From the NCBI GenBank assembly GCA_963924555.1, contig OZ004595.1:372001-436000 (forward strand): 64,000 nucleotides of DNA. The letters are read 5' to 3'. Below the pieces are notes generated by a model. It saw only the letters and a list, made by a program, of their open reading frames with translations. It was not told the origin of the DNA and did not search any database. Each line of letters starts with the position of its first letter. Position 1 is the first letter of the stretch. Position numbers and translations under genes: made by a program. Origin of the DNA: Crambe crambe. Its lineage: Eukaryota; Porifera; Demospongiae; Poecilosclerida; Crambeidae. Of this stretch, positions 19,872 through 34,800 are shown in pieces.

Positions 19872-22800
19872 TTAATGGTCATTGTCTGAAGAGGACTCCT
19901 CATCTGATGACGACGATGATGATTCGGATATCCTGGACTTCTTTCTCCGCACAGCAAGAGAAGGAGGGCGTGACCCCGATGAACTGACAGACCTCCTCGA
20001 GCTTGGGATTTTATCTTCCTCCTCACTGCCAGTGCTGCTTCCACTGTCCGAAGACTCATAGTCCTCCTCATTGGATTCCAGAATGGGTTCACTTCGAATG
20101 CCTGCAGGCGAGGTGGCCTGGGGGGAGAGGGCAAAATCAGCTGATCCAACAGATTGAATCGATAGTTGACGAACAGGGGGAGGGGGTACAAGTCGTACTG
20201 GGGCTGGGGGTCGTGTGAACAGGGGCTGTGAAGTGGATTGTCCAAGAGGTGACTGGAGTTCTGTTTGTGTGGATGGAGGAAGTGTGGTTCTGGTTGGTAT
20301 GTGAAGAGGAGGGAGGACAACTGGAGCCCCATGAGGGGTCCCAGACGAGAGAGGAGATGGCACTCTCTGTTTGGGTCCAAGCGAAGTTTGACGAGGTAGG
20401 GTGCCAGGGGCACTGGGTGGAGCTTGTATGGGTGTTTGCGATTGGTCTGGAGCTACGGAGAACCGTTTTGTCAGGGACCCAAGAGTTGTTGGACTCTTAA
20501 CAGGAACACTGAGAGATCTTGTACGAGGGGGGAATGGGTTTCGTTCTGGACTTAGCTTGTTCTTGTTCATGAAGCTCTTCCAGTCAGCTGGTGTCGTAGC
20601 AACAGGAGAAGTAGGTGAAGTTGGACCAAGAGGAGCTCTCTGTGGTGTCTCACTGATTGGAGAGAGAGCCAATGTAAAGTTGGCAGCTGTGTTCTGACGG
20701 CTGTATAAAACTTCAGTTCTCCTCTTCTTCTCACTGAGTCTACTACACTCCTTCTGATGTCTCTCTACCCAGTGCTTGGTTTGGCACTCCTGACCACAAT
20801 ACCCCTGGGAGGAGCAGTTGGAACACTCAAACTGAGCTGCATTCCCACACACACAAAAGTGCTTCTTTGTCTGGAGGTTATCTGCAGTAACTTCTCGGAT
20901 GAAAATTGGTTTGCTTCCAAACACAATGCTGACAAACTGCTGTTGTTCGGTTGTGGGTTCTATGTCACACAGCTGCCTGGTCAAGAAGTAAAATGGCTTA
21001 TTTTTGAGGTTAGGGAAGCTTTCAATGATTTCAAATCTGAGCTCACGTAGCCGTATCGAAGGAAGTATGTTCATCTTCCCTAATCGAGTGCGTTTCCCTT
21101 CCTCCAAGCAGATGATGTCCATGGGGATCTTAGACTCAGCTGGAGTCAATGGACCAGCTCGTACTAACTCAGGGTCTGATTTATCTTCATTCATGGCAGA
21201 CTCGTCTGGTGCCACTTTCATCTTCTTCTTTTTCTTCCTCCAGTAAATGTAGACGATCACTATGACTACAATAACCACCACAACTATCACCAAAAATATG
21301 ATGATGACAGCTGCTATGGGGCCAGCTGGACTTGGAGCAACCGGCTCAGTGGAAACGGGACTTGTGGTTGCTCTGGTCGTGGGTGTAGTTGGCATGGTAG
21401 TGATGGTAGTGGGAGTGGTTTCTGGAATTGTAGTTGGAGGAGGGTCGGTGATGACAGGAGGTGGGAGGAGTCCAATGGCAAAATCACTGAGGTGGTTAAA
21501 CTCGCAGGAATAATACAGGGTGGATTTGATCTCGACTCTTGAAGGAGCCGTTGTGTTGTCTAGCAACCAATCATAGTTTCCATAGCCACTAGCTCCACCC
21601 ACTTCTCTGTACAGACATAATGGTATACTCTTGTTGCTGGGCAATGGTCGTGTCACTGGAATCAAGACTTGAATAGAGCTGTTCAGATTCTGAATGTTGA
21701 GATACAAATTTTGGAATGGAATCGAGATTGATATCGATACGATATCAGAAAACAGTTCTATTCCAAGTGGATTGGAACCGCGAATTTCATTCATGATTTT
21801 CTGTTGAACACTGTCACTAAGCTGTAGTGTTTGTCCGACCCCTGGACTTTGAGTCAGCCGAGCAAGATCTAATGGGAAGGTGACACCTGTTACACAAGCT
21901 TCGGAGCATGCCACACCTCCTTCTGGACAAGCTTGTGACTGGTAAATATCAATCACTGAGGAACGGAAATCAACAAGGTGGTTTGAGATGTTGAAAGGTC
22001 CCAGAGGTGGGGCAGAGATGACATACACATCAATGAGTGATGAGTTAAGAAGAGAGGGTTCTTCGCCAGTAGAACTCTGCTGACACAGCACATTTGTTAC
22101 ACTCTCCACTCCCCTGAGGAACATTTCCGCTACACCAGAGTCCGTGGTGACTCCACTCTCCACCAGCTGTATCCAAGGTGATAGCACAACGCTTGCATCC
22201 ATGATGGAGAGAAATTCCTTTTCCGGAGAAACATAGCCACTCTGCAGAAACAAGGGCTCGCCTGAGTCCTGCATTGGAATGGAAAGAAATGATGACATAA
22301 TTGCAGTCTCATTCTTGAACCAGTTGGCTATTTCCAGCGATGTCATGCTGATGGACATCTGGGAAGTGATGTCTAAACCTTCTGGACTTGAAGTGATCAG
22401 GGAGAGAATGGAAGAAGCTAGAATATAGTGAGTTGGAGATGGTGGGAGATGGTTGTTAAATATACTCAGAAAGACTTGTAAACTTTGTTCTTTTGTGGAC
22501 TGAGAAATAGAAGAAGAAGCATTTGCATTGATTTCATGGAGGTAAGTCACCAGTCTAGAAAGAGCGTTATTCCAATTTCTGGTAGCAACAAGGTCATTCT
22601 GCAGTGTGCTGATGTAGTTGGCATAGAAACCATTGGACATAGAAAGGTTGGGAAGAACAGTGATTTCAGTGGTGACATCAGAATACCCTCCCGTACGATC
22701 AAATACACGAGCAAACACTCCATAAGTGTGATCACTCCCTCTGTCTCCACTTGGGAAGACACTACAGAAAATAGGTGAGGTCTGGACACCCGACATCCAC

Positions 22801-25800
22801 TGTATGGACTCAGGAGGAACAGTGCTCCCCACTCCAACAGATGCAGAACTGTTACTCCTCAAAAGTCCAAACTGATAAAGGAAAGGAGAATCAGATCTGG
22901 AATCCAGAGCTCCAGAAACTCTCAGTTCAAATTCTGTTTCCAGGGCTACTCCAGAGGTTGGTTCTGAGGTGAGCTGAGCAGAGCTAGGTGGGGGATTTGG
23001 AACCAGTGTGCGTTCTGCATAACTGGTCCCGGCACTATTGGTTGCTGTCAGCCTGAAGGTGTATGCAAGTCTTGGTTCCAAAACATGTGGACTGAGAATG
23101 AGACTGACTCTATTGACAATGTTGGATGACACGGCAGCTGCAAGGGGGATGGTGGTGGTGGAAAGGCCCAAAGTAGGTGGCAGATTGAAGGGTGCATAGC
23201 TTGTCTGACTCTTAACCACTCTGGAGTCTGAAAGGTTGACAAACCCTTGCCCTGGAAGGAGATGTAGATATAAATGGTTAATGTGAAGGGAAATGGGTGT
23301 GTCATAATGGGTGTGGCACGAGTGTCATTATAATAGTTGGGAATCTCTTGTAGGTAAAGTTTTACAAAGTCCGGTATTTTTAAAACTCACCTTCCAGCTG
23401 CACTGACTCCCATTGGACGTTCTGTATTGGAGCACTGGAGTACACAAATCCAAATAATGAAATCTCTTGGGACAAAGAGAGATCCGAAAAATGGCTGCTC
23501 AGTTCCACCTTTGGTAGGGATGAGTTTTCAACCCTCACAATGACAGTGTCCTCGGACATTAAACTCCCCTGTTCCATTCTGAGTCTGAACATGTATGATC
23601 TCCCGAAGGTCAGAATGGAACTTGGGAATGTGATAAAATCGGAATTTGGGAGTTTGATTGGTACTGGAATGAGTGATGATACACTCTGGTTGTAGCAGGC
23701 GTCCAAGGAACCCACTACCGAGCAGATCCATGTGAAAGTAGGAGGAGCAAGCCGAGAGCTGTAAGTCGAGTTGCGAGCATCGAAAACAAGATTGCTTGTA
23801 ATCGAAACAGTTCTGTTACCACCATGAATACGAGCTCTAAGTCGAGATGGTAGTGTTTGAACTTGCAGAGACGTGTTCATGCTTTCCGACGACCTTCCCG
23901 GAGAGGTGACAGAGAGATGTAGTGTATAGCTGGCATTTTCCATCAAGATGTCTGCTGGAATGGAGATCAGATGAGAACTGGTTTTAACAGTTGAGAGGTC
24001 CACTCTTGTGGTGACGTTACGCCTCTTATCGGTAATACGTACCAATCCCCATTCAAACTGGAGAGGAGCGTCCTCACTGCAATCCGGGCGCGTGATGAGG
24101 CTTTGAACCACTAAGTCTTCATCGGCATCAAGAATACGATTGGTGGATCCTAAAATGGAAACTTGCAGCTTTGGAATTGAATCTTTCAGCAGATGTATGG
24201 TTTCAGCCCGGCTTCGGAGACCAATGGAATTAGTCACAAATAATTGAACATAGTAGCTGACATTCGGAAGGAAAAGACTCGAATTCAATGATATCTCGCT
24301 CGAATTTGCATCCCGGCTGTTGAGGTACTGTACAATATCTGAGAAATACTGAATTGTGCTGTCTTGGACTAGTATGGACCAGTTATACTCAAAGCCACCA
24401 TATCCTGGGTACTGAGAATGGAGCCCTGAGAATGAGACTCGTCCACAGGCTGGAATGGAACTGGGACCATTGATGATGGCGACTGGTTGAATTGAATCTG
24501 GACTTACTGATACAGTAGTGTTGGACACGGAAAAGGAATAGACAGTGTTCCTAGTCAAGATGGCACCATCCCTGAAGGTGATGGGGGAGTTGATCTTTAC
24601 ATTGGCACTAGCAGGTAGAGTAATCGTCACACTTCTTTGTCTGTTGTCACTCCACGAACAAATGGCTTGGAATCCACCAATCAAATCAAAAGTTCTCTCA
24701 TCAAAGATACCAGCACAAGAAGGTTGAAAAGAAGTGAAGTTTGTTCTAACTGCCCTATCAAACCTGATCACAAGACTGGACAGGTCGTCTGAGAAGTCGA
24801 TGTTGGTAACATTCGGTGCGCTGAAGCGATAAGTGAAGATGAAATCTGTTGATTCTGATTGGACTTGTCCTGACCGTTGTCCATCGAGGGATAACCTCAC
24901 TGTGACTCGGCAAGAGGTAGCAGCTGGAGGGAGCACACACCTCACTTCGGAACTGCTGACATAGATGGAAGGAACACTTATGTACTCACTGGGAGTCCTC
25001 GGAGAAGGAGGGCTGGTACAGGTGTGACTGTCATAGATCAGGCAAGCAGAGGAGGATGCGTTTATGAAGCCTTCTCCAACAAAGCTGATGACAGGCTGTG
25101 AATTCAGCTCCCACTCCATGGGGGACAGCGAGTTGAGGGTGATCAGAGAGTAGTCGTCATAAACGTATCGTACTGGGTTGGAGAATGGACCATTACTGAC
25201 GCTAACTTGCAGATCGAATGCTCCAGGTGAGATTGAAGTTTGGGACGTGCAAGTGATGGTTCCCTGGTCCACTGGGATAGCAGGTACGTGGAATTGCCGG
25301 TTACCCGATGTCAAACGACACGTGATACGAATGCTGGACTGATTGAGGAAACGAGTGGGAGCTCCACAATTGGGAGAGTTGGGGTTAAAATCAAAACCAA
25401 GGAGAGCAGTGTCGTTCAAGAAGAACCCAGCTCCCCAGACTGTGATCATCGTGCCCCCCGATATGGGGCCTCCTTGAGGGGTGAGGGCGTCCAATAGGAA
25501 ACAGCCGCAGTTGTTGCCACCACACTCACCACACCTATCGATAGTCTTCCCACTGGCCACTTCACCATCACAGCCGACACAAGTTGAGTTGTCCCCATTA
25601 CATACTCCACACGAGTCCAGCGTCGAATCTTCCGTGACATTAGTGCTGCCCCCATAGCACTCTCCGCAGCTGTCAAGCATGGCAGCACCAAAACACTGCC
25701 CCGAGCAATCACGGTTCTCATGCACGGACCCATTCTGACTTGGCAGCTGGCACACTCCACAAGAGTCAGTACGAAAAGAGCCATTGCATACCCCTGTGCA

Positions 25801-28800
25801 GTCAAGGTTCTGGTTGAAGAGAGGGGAACTGGTGCCCGGTCCCGTGCAGTACCCACATGTGTCCATCACAGCGTTACCACGACACATTCCATTGCAGTCG
25901 AGATCGGTATTGAAGTCATGTGATGTGCGTCCACCTGAGCACACACCACAGCTGTCTATCAGAGCGGTACCAAAGCAGTCACCATTGCAATCAACGAAAG
26001 ACGAGTTTGCATTTTCTGAATTTGTACTTGGAACTGAAATCTGGCTTAAACACGCTCCACATTGTTGTAGTTCAGTACCAGAGAATGGAATCAGGTCACA
26101 TCCTATGCACGAGGACGGACCACCGCACACATCACAGGGGTCATGCCCCCTATTACTCCCCCTTACCCCATCACAGCCCACACAAGAGGCACCATCTCCA
26201 CCACACACACAGCACTGGTCCTGAGCCACACCTGAGTTGACCATTCCATCACATCCGTAACGAGCAGCCTGTAAAGTCACAAGATCACTGCTGAATAATC
26301 CGATTGGTTGGTTAATGGACTGCAATGTATCGACCAAAGGATCAGTGTTTATATTCATGGTGGAAGCTTCACTAGGAGGAGACAAGTCAGAGCTGAATGG
26401 TCCAACTGTATTGTCCCATACTTTCACAGAAATGGTTGGGGGTGATTCATCAACCCAGAAGTAATCCGGATGAGGCAAGAATCGAATTCTGTCATTCCCA
26501 TGGAGAAGAAGAGCACTGGATATGGTGAGTTGAGATGGAAAGTTGACCCAGATGTTGATATTCAGATCATATTCCAATGACCTGTTTTCACTAACTGTCC
26601 AGTTGCCACGGTGATACTGCCACACCCCTCTTGGTGTTGTTGAGACGCCCACCACTGCCAGACCAAGGAAATCACCTTCTCCATCTGAAGCAAATCTGCC
26701 CACCAGTGAACTGACATGATCGCCGTGGTAACGAGAGGCAGTAGCACCAGGACAACCAGCTCCAGGTCCAAATGATGTATCTGGAAGGGGAAAATAATCA
26801 ACTACCATTCAATCTTAACTTCTTCTCTTACTCACCTTGAGAGATATTCAAAACATTGAAGTTTAGGAGTGATAGTGGTCCTCTTCTCTGACTGATGAGT
26901 TGACTAACAGTTTCAAAGTTCAAGACATCATTCTGAACTGAGAAGCTAACTTCAGTCCTGTAATGAAACAATGAAAAAATTAAATAGTTTGTCCCCCCCA
27001 CACACACACACACACACACACTACCTACCTTCTTTCAGTAGCTGGAGAAAAGCGAAGCAAGGAGACAGAGTGCTGTAGAATTATCTGCAAGTAATTTGCA
27101 AATATCAACTCCTCTTGCCTAAGAGAAGATGGATTCCTATCCACGAGCAGACTGAAGACACGTTCGTACCAGTGAATGATCCGGTAAGGAATGGGCGATA
27201 AGTGGACAAGTCTTTCTAAGACTCGAGGTCGATCAGGCAGACACTCTATGGCAAGTTGTGCTCTTTCCCAACTGTTCAAGTTGTACATTGAGAGCTGGCT
27301 AGAGGAAAGCTGATTGCTTTGAGGAGCATTAGAAATGATGAAACCGCTTGGCAGCTGAGTGGCTACTGTACTATTCCAGAATCCATCCCAAGGAGCCAGT
27401 AAGATGGATACTACCCCACAGGAGTCTGGGTGAGGGAGGAAGCGAAGTCTGGCTGTGGTATTGAGCAGAATCATATCAGTGGAAGAGATGATGGAGTCAA
27501 GGCTTAGGAAGAGTTTAGGGTCATCACTGAGAGCTACTTGCCACAGTCCTGAGTTGTTCGTTGTCATGGAATCCAGTGATACTGCCACTCCTGGGAGCTG
27601 GCCAGATTGATGTGCTAATTGGCGCTCCTTGCGTGTTGGGTTCACTCTCCTAATGTTGTCATAGTAAAGACTAGTAACTTCAGCTGGAAGCAACTGCTCA
27701 TACACGGAGGACATTCCCTGTGGGAAACCTTCAATTCTGTCTTCGGAGAGAACACTGAAGTTAGGAATCTCCACAGAAAGAATCAAATCAAATAAAGCAT
27801 TCCCCAAATTCTGAGCAAATACCACATCTTCTTGTATTCTCGTGAACTGCAGAGTAGCCATTGGATTGAATGATGGTGGCAAGATTGCTGGGGAAATGAT
27901 GACCGTCAAAAGAGTTGCTGCTTGACTGAAGGCCCCACTGGGTGTGTACGGAAGAGTCGACATGAAGCTTGGACTGTGTCTCTGCACAAGATCCTGACGA
28001 GGGCTGAGGAAACCATCTGTGTTCCCATCCCACAACCTTGCCCTCAGCCACACAGCACCATCGAGTTCAATAGATTTTCGCACAAACCTCAATCTTGCTG
28101 TGTTAGGAAGCAGCAAAGCATTACTTTCCGATAACAAACTCCTGTTTATTCTCATCCAATTTTCATAAGGAGTTAGAGCAAATTGCCACTCTCCATAACT
28201 GATGGTCACATCAGACGCTCCCACAATAGCAACACTTACTTCTTCTCCTTGTGAGTCTACAGCTGGATTTGTGCCGTTGTTGCCTAGTAGCACTGAGATC
28301 ACATGACCTTCACTGGAGTATATTGCACTTTCATTAAAGGCTGTCATGGTTTTGAGATAGACAAGCTCTGAGGGAACACTAGGGGCAATATTGGGCAGTT
28401 CACATCTCGTGCCAAGTTGGAGGCAAGAGTTCAAAGTTGAGCAGAACGCCTCATCTGGACTGCAGCACTGTACGAGATTGGTTACACAGTCACCACTGTT
28501 AGGGCAAGGAAGAAGCTGTCCAGGGCAACGCTGACAGAGATAAGGGCTACTTCTATTCATGCACCGGTCAAGCTCTTCACAGTAAACAGAGTCACTGTTA
28601 CAAAGTCGGCCATTCTGAGGTAAGGTGTTTGTTACAGCACAATACCGTGTCGTGTCATTCCTTTGAACCAGACTTTGACCAATGAGACAAGTGACATTGG
28701 TGTTGTCACATGACTCAGAGAGAGTGGTCATGTAACATAAATTTGTGGTAGGACACACAGACATTCCTCCCTCCAAACATGTACCAGCACAGGCCAAGTT

Positions 28801-31800
28801 CACTGGTAGGCAGGTCTCCATGGCAATGCAAGGGACGAGTGTTGAGTTCAAGCACCTGTAGTCCACACAAACTCGACGAGCAGAAGAAAGATTCTGCATA
28901 GTCAACAAGAGAGGGAGAGAGAGAAAATGAATTCCATTTGTTCATTTAGAGTGAAGTTAACTTACATATGGACTGATGCAAAATGGATTGCACTCAACGA
29001 AAGGGAATATATCAAATGTGCAATTCACCTCTCTGATGCTTCTGCAGAAACCATCATCTGAAAGATAAACAAAACAGTAAACAAACAAACAAAATAGTAA
29101 ACGAACAAACAAAATAGTAAACAATATGACAAAAGCCATGAGATCAACCCTTACCTTCACAAAAGTCTCCATCATTTACTGGTGGGAGATTCACTGTGAC
29201 AGGTGTTGTGAAGGAGCCATCAAAAGCCGTCACATTGACCTGATAGCCGCTGGTGTTCTCATCGATTTGTCTGTTGGTCACTATGACGCCAGTGATTGGA
29301 TCAATCCTAAACAGACCACTGCTGTTGTCAGCAGTAATGGAATACATCATCACATCTCCCACTAGATCAGCATCCGTGGCAATGACCCGTATCACTGGCT
29401 TCCCCGCAGTCAATAGCCTCAGGGCACCAAACCTGACTTCTGGTTGCTGAAACACGGGTGGATTATCGTTCAGATCAAGCACAGTGACAAAGACAGGGAT
29501 GCTGTTGGACCTCCGAATGCGATAACCTGAATCTATGGCTGACACCAGGAGCTGGATCACGCCAGCCATTTCCCTGTCAATGGAGGCGATGGTTGACACC
29601 ACACCTGTGACAGGGTCGATGGAGAAAGAGGGCTGCTCTTGGACATAATAGTTTGTGGTGATTTGGTAAGTGATGTTATCTGAATCAATATCCGTGGCAA
29701 CTACTTGAATTATAGATGTTCCCATGGTGACATTCTCAAACACAGAGACTCGGTAAGCTCTCAGTTCGAACTGTGGGTCATGATTGTTGACATCCAGGAC
29801 AGTGACATTGAGAGTGGTCATGGCTGTTTGAGGAGGTGTACCACTGTCTTCTGCTTGAACTGTCAACACATGAAATGCTTCGACATCAAAATCCAACATG
29901 GCAGCCAAAGTTACAAGTCCTTCCGAGGGATCAATGGTGAATAGTCCATTGACGTTCCCTGAGGCTATAGAGTATATGATAGCACCTGTGCTGGTATCGG
30001 AGGCTGATACTTGCAGGATGGATGCTCCAATAGCGAGGGTTTCTGGGATAGTGACATTATAGCCTTCGGGCTGTGAAAATACAGGGGGGCCCAAATTATG
30101 GGGGGATATTTCCACAAAAATTGAAGTTGAGGCTGCCAGGGGCTGGGGGTTCCCTCTGTCTGCTACTGATGCTGAAACAATGTATGAGGCTGTATCTAGG
30201 TAGTCGTATGTGGTGTTGGTTGAGATCACGCCACTTGATTGGTTGATTGAAAAGGTCAAGGGTTCACTGAGGTGAGTGATGGCAAACACCAGTTCAGAGT
30301 TGGTACCGGAATCTGAATCAGATGCCTGTAGAGTCAAAATATTGGTTCCAATTGGAGTTGATTCTGGAATGGAGATTCTGTAGAACATTTGACTGAACTG
30401 AGGACTGTTATCATTTTCATCGATGAGAGAGACAATGACTCGAGCACTGCTTGACAACGCTGGCGTTGCCATGTTATTTGTAGCAACCACTGTCAGAATA
30501 TGGGAGGAGTTTGCTTCATAATCCAATAAACCTGATGTCGATAAGATCCCAGTTGAGGGGTCAAGGTTAAAATTACTTTCCTGATCGGAGAGGGAGATTA
30601 TGAAATCAGAGTCATTGCCTGGTTGGTCGATATCAAAGGCATGAAGAAGAGTGAGAGTGGTCCAAAGGGGAATAGACTCTGAAACAGTCACTCTGTACTC
30701 CTCACTATCAAACACAGGAGGGTTATCATTAGCATCCAGTACACTGATCGTCATGACGACATAAATAGGGGGAGTGTTCATCCCCCCAGGGCTTACGATG
30801 TTGAGGACGTGTACTGGAGCTGATTCATAGTCAAGGTTGCTAGCCACCACCACGTTGCCATCGGAATCGATGGTAAAGAGACCCTGTGTGTTGTTGAAAA
30901 TGGCAGCCTCCTGTGGCACAACTTGCCCGATAACAGTACCAATTTCAGCCATTTCACTCACTTCAAAGTGATACGATGAAGAGCTAAAGAGAGGTGTGGT
31001 CATGGTGACCATGAAGGGCACAACTGTGATATAAATGTCCACACTCGTGGAGAACGAGCCATCAGTTACCTCTAGAGAGAGCATAAACATTCCAGGGGTC
31101 AAAGGTCGCAATACATACACCGTTCCTTCCAGAGGGTCCACTTCAAAGTAAAACATCCCATCCACAAGACGGTAAGTGAGACTACTGCTCTGTGAAGACA
31201 CATCTCTGTCTGTGGCTACAAAACGTCCAATCAATGAGCCCACAACTGCATTCTGGGAGATGTTGATGTAGTAGGTCGAGAGGGGAAAGGAAGGAGCATG
31301 CTCATCTTGATCGCTCACGGTAACCCTTATGGTTGCTGTATCAACCAGAGGATAAGGTGATCCATTGTCAGATACAAGCATAGAGAGTGAATGGGATGGA
31401 ACTCTTTCGGCATCGAGTCGACCAGCAATGACCAATTCTCCAGATTCGGAACCAATTTCAAACAACCCATCTATATCGCCACTAAGTATGCTGTAACTTA
31501 GATTGGCGTTGTTTCCAATATCAAGATCTGAAGCTGTGAACTGATAGATACTGGTTCCAATAGGAGTCAATTCTGGAACTGATACTGAATATACACTGGA
31601 ACTGAACATGGGACTGTGATCGTTCACATCGAGAATAGAGACCTCAAGTTCTGCAGTGGCTGTGAATTGTGGAGTGCCTTGATCAACTGCTCGTAAACCA
31701 AGTCTATAGAAAGACACTATCTCCCTATCAAGATAATCTGACACTGAAATCTTTCCAAAAACTTCATCTACTGAAAAGACTGAACGCAAATTGCCAAAAA

Positions 31801-34800
31801 GGATGGAGTAACGGAGCTCACCATTGCTGGTGGAGTCCACATCTGTTGCTGGGATCTGGAAGATTTCCGTTCCAAGGATGGCGTTTTCTGGAATGGATAC
31901 CGAATAAGTACTGGAATTGAACAGTGGTGGGTTATCGTTAAGATCCACCACCTCGATGAAAACCTCTGAAGAGCTGGATAAGGACCTGCTCCCATCATCT
32001 TGAGCAGAAACAAACAAACGATAGCTCTGAGCTGACTCGTAATCCAATGTCTTAGTTAGAGATAGCACTCCATCTCTCTCCCCTACAGCAAATGTGCCAC
32101 CAAAGGTGTCTGATAAAGAGAAGGTGATATTGGCATTATGATTAATATCCCTATCTGAGGCACCAATATAGATCAGAGTCGATCCAGTGGGCGTGTCTTC
32201 TGGTATGACAGCTGTATAGTTGGATGAATTCAGGACTGGAATGTTATCATTGTTATCCAGAACAGAGACTATCACCAGGGCGACCCCAGTCAGGCTGGGG
32301 TCACCAAGGTCACCAGCTGCTATGCTTATTTCCAAGAAATCTTGTGTCTCTCGGTCCAATTCCTGCTCTAAAGAGATGTCTCCCGTCGTTCTGTTGATTG
32401 AGAAGAAAGAGGAGTCATTTCCAGGAAGTATTGAGTAAAAGAAAGAGCCATTTTCAGCAAAGTCATAGTCAGCTGCCTCTACTCTTAGAATAATGCTGGA
32501 AGTGGAAGTATTCTCAAACAAGAAGATAGTGTAAGTTGAATTGGAGAAAGATGGAACGACATCATTAACATCCAAGATTGTTACATTCACAATCACTTCT
32601 GCACTTCTCTCAACCAGCAGACCTCCATCAGTTGCCACAGCAACGATGGAGTGGAATGCTTGCTCTTCCCTATCAAACTCAGCAGATGTGAAAATCTCAC
32701 CGGTGATGGAGTCAATCTCAAAAAGATTTGTTCCATTTAGGTAGTAGGTAACATTCTGCACGTCAATATCATTGGCTTGAATTTGTCCAACGAGAGTTGA
32801 GATTGGTAAGTTTTCTGTGAGGTCAAAGGTATAGATGCTCTGTTCAAATATGGGTGAGTTGTCATTGCTGTCTAAGAGAATGACAGTGAGTGTGGTAGTG
32901 GCATTCAGTGGAGGAGAACCACTGTCAGTCACTGTCACTTCCAAGACGTGTTGTGGCTCATTCTCACGATCCAGTAGTCCGGCAACAGAGACCACACCTA
33001 CTCCACCTGCACCAGTGCTGATATTGAACAGACTTGTATTGAAGCCTCCAGTGATTTCAAAATCCAGAGCTGAATTCTGATTGGTCACATCTGCATCAAA
33101 GGCCGTGATTTCTATGACTACACTCCCCATGGGATTGGACTCCAAATAAGGAATGATGTAATCCACCTGCCCGAACGAGGGCGAGTTATCATTTGAGTCT
33201 CGCACAGTCACCCTCACCACTGTGTCTGACGCTTGGAATGGAAATGCTGCACCATTATCAGCACGGACTGTCACATTGTAAACTTCAGACACCTCAGCAT
33301 CAAGAGGAAGACGCAGAAAGAACTCGCCTGATGTTCTATTGATCTCAAAGCCAGCGTTGCTAGGAGACACTACTTGTATGGAGTAGAAGACTTGAGCATT
33401 GCTATTTAAATCTGGATCAAATGTAACTATGCTCAGTAGTGAGAGGTTGGATGCAGTGTTTTCAGTAACTGAGACTGCATATGGAGAGTTGATGAACGAT
33501 GGAGGGAAGTCATTCTCATCGATCACTATCACTTCCAAGAGAGTCGTACCAGTTAGAGCTGGACTGCCTCCATCTCTAGCAAAGATGGTGATTGTGTACG
33601 ACTCAAACCGCTCCCTATCCAGTGGCTGTGTTGTCAATACAGTCCCCAACACAGGATCTATCTCAAAATGGAAGGCAGGTGAAGAAGAGTTGATGCTATA
33701 TGTGAGCTCTGCATTTGAGCCGATGTCAGCATCGCTTGCATTCAGTTGAACCACAACACTTCCCAGTGGAAGGTTTTCTCTGATGCTGGCAGTGTAGCGA
33801 GGTTCTGCAAATGTTGGAGGTGAGTCATTCTCATCCAGTATTGTAACCATGACAAGTGCTGAGCTGGTTAAACTCGGCGTGCCAGCATCAGTTGCCATGA
33901 CAGTGAGGTTGTAAAGGTCTTCACTTTCTCTATTGAAACTCGCAGAAAGAGCAAAAATTTCTCCACTGATCATGTTGATAGTGAACATACCAAGTCCTGA
34001 CAGTGAATACGTGATCTCAGCATTTGAAGAGAGGTCAAAGTCCACAGCATCTACTCTCCCAACCAGCTGCCCAGAAACAGAGTACTCTGAAATATTAACA
34101 AGGTAGACATCTTGACTGAAAGTTGGAGTCTCATCATTTTGATCGAGGACTTTGATGATGGCAAAGGTGGTGTTAGTAAGTTCCAGTAGCTCTCCAGAAT
34201 CAGTAGCTGTCACCTCCAACAGGTACACGCTCACATTCTCTCTATCCAGTGCTCGGAGAAGTGAAATCTCTCCACTTTGAGAATCATTGATGGCAAAGGG
34301 TATGTCTGATTCTTCTATTATGGAAGTATCATTGAGAAGTGTAATGCATCCTGTTTCGTTCACACTCCCATTCCTAGACACACAAGTTTCGGCAGCTGCC
34401 ACTACTTTGGTGATGGAGAAGTGAATTTCTGCGTTAGCACCAATGTCGGCATCAGTGGCTGAAACATTCAAGACTGAGGTCAGCGGAGGAAGGTTTTCAT
34501 GGATGGAACCTTGGAAGAATGGGATGGTGAACTGAGGGGCGTTGTCATTCGCATCGCTGATACCAATAGAGATGGGGACACTGCTCATCAAAGAGGGGCT
34601 CCCCTCATCGGCAACACTGACTGTAATGTCATAGGTGGAGGTGCGTTCTCTATCAAGGTTGGACGTGTTGGAGAGAGTTAAGATACCAGTACCCTCGTCG
34701 ATAACAAAATTCATTTTGCTTTCATTTGACATGAATTCAAGTCTGAAAACGAGTTCCTGATTGGAACCGGAATCAGCATCTGAGGCATTTACATTCAGTA

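Noticed and set aside
29144..29175. Cadherin exon treated as a separate secreted protein ending at 29144
   Set aside because: The frame has a good GT donor at 29154 and joins in phase to a Cys-rich exon and onward to a membrane helix; a stop just past a donor is expected in an intron.
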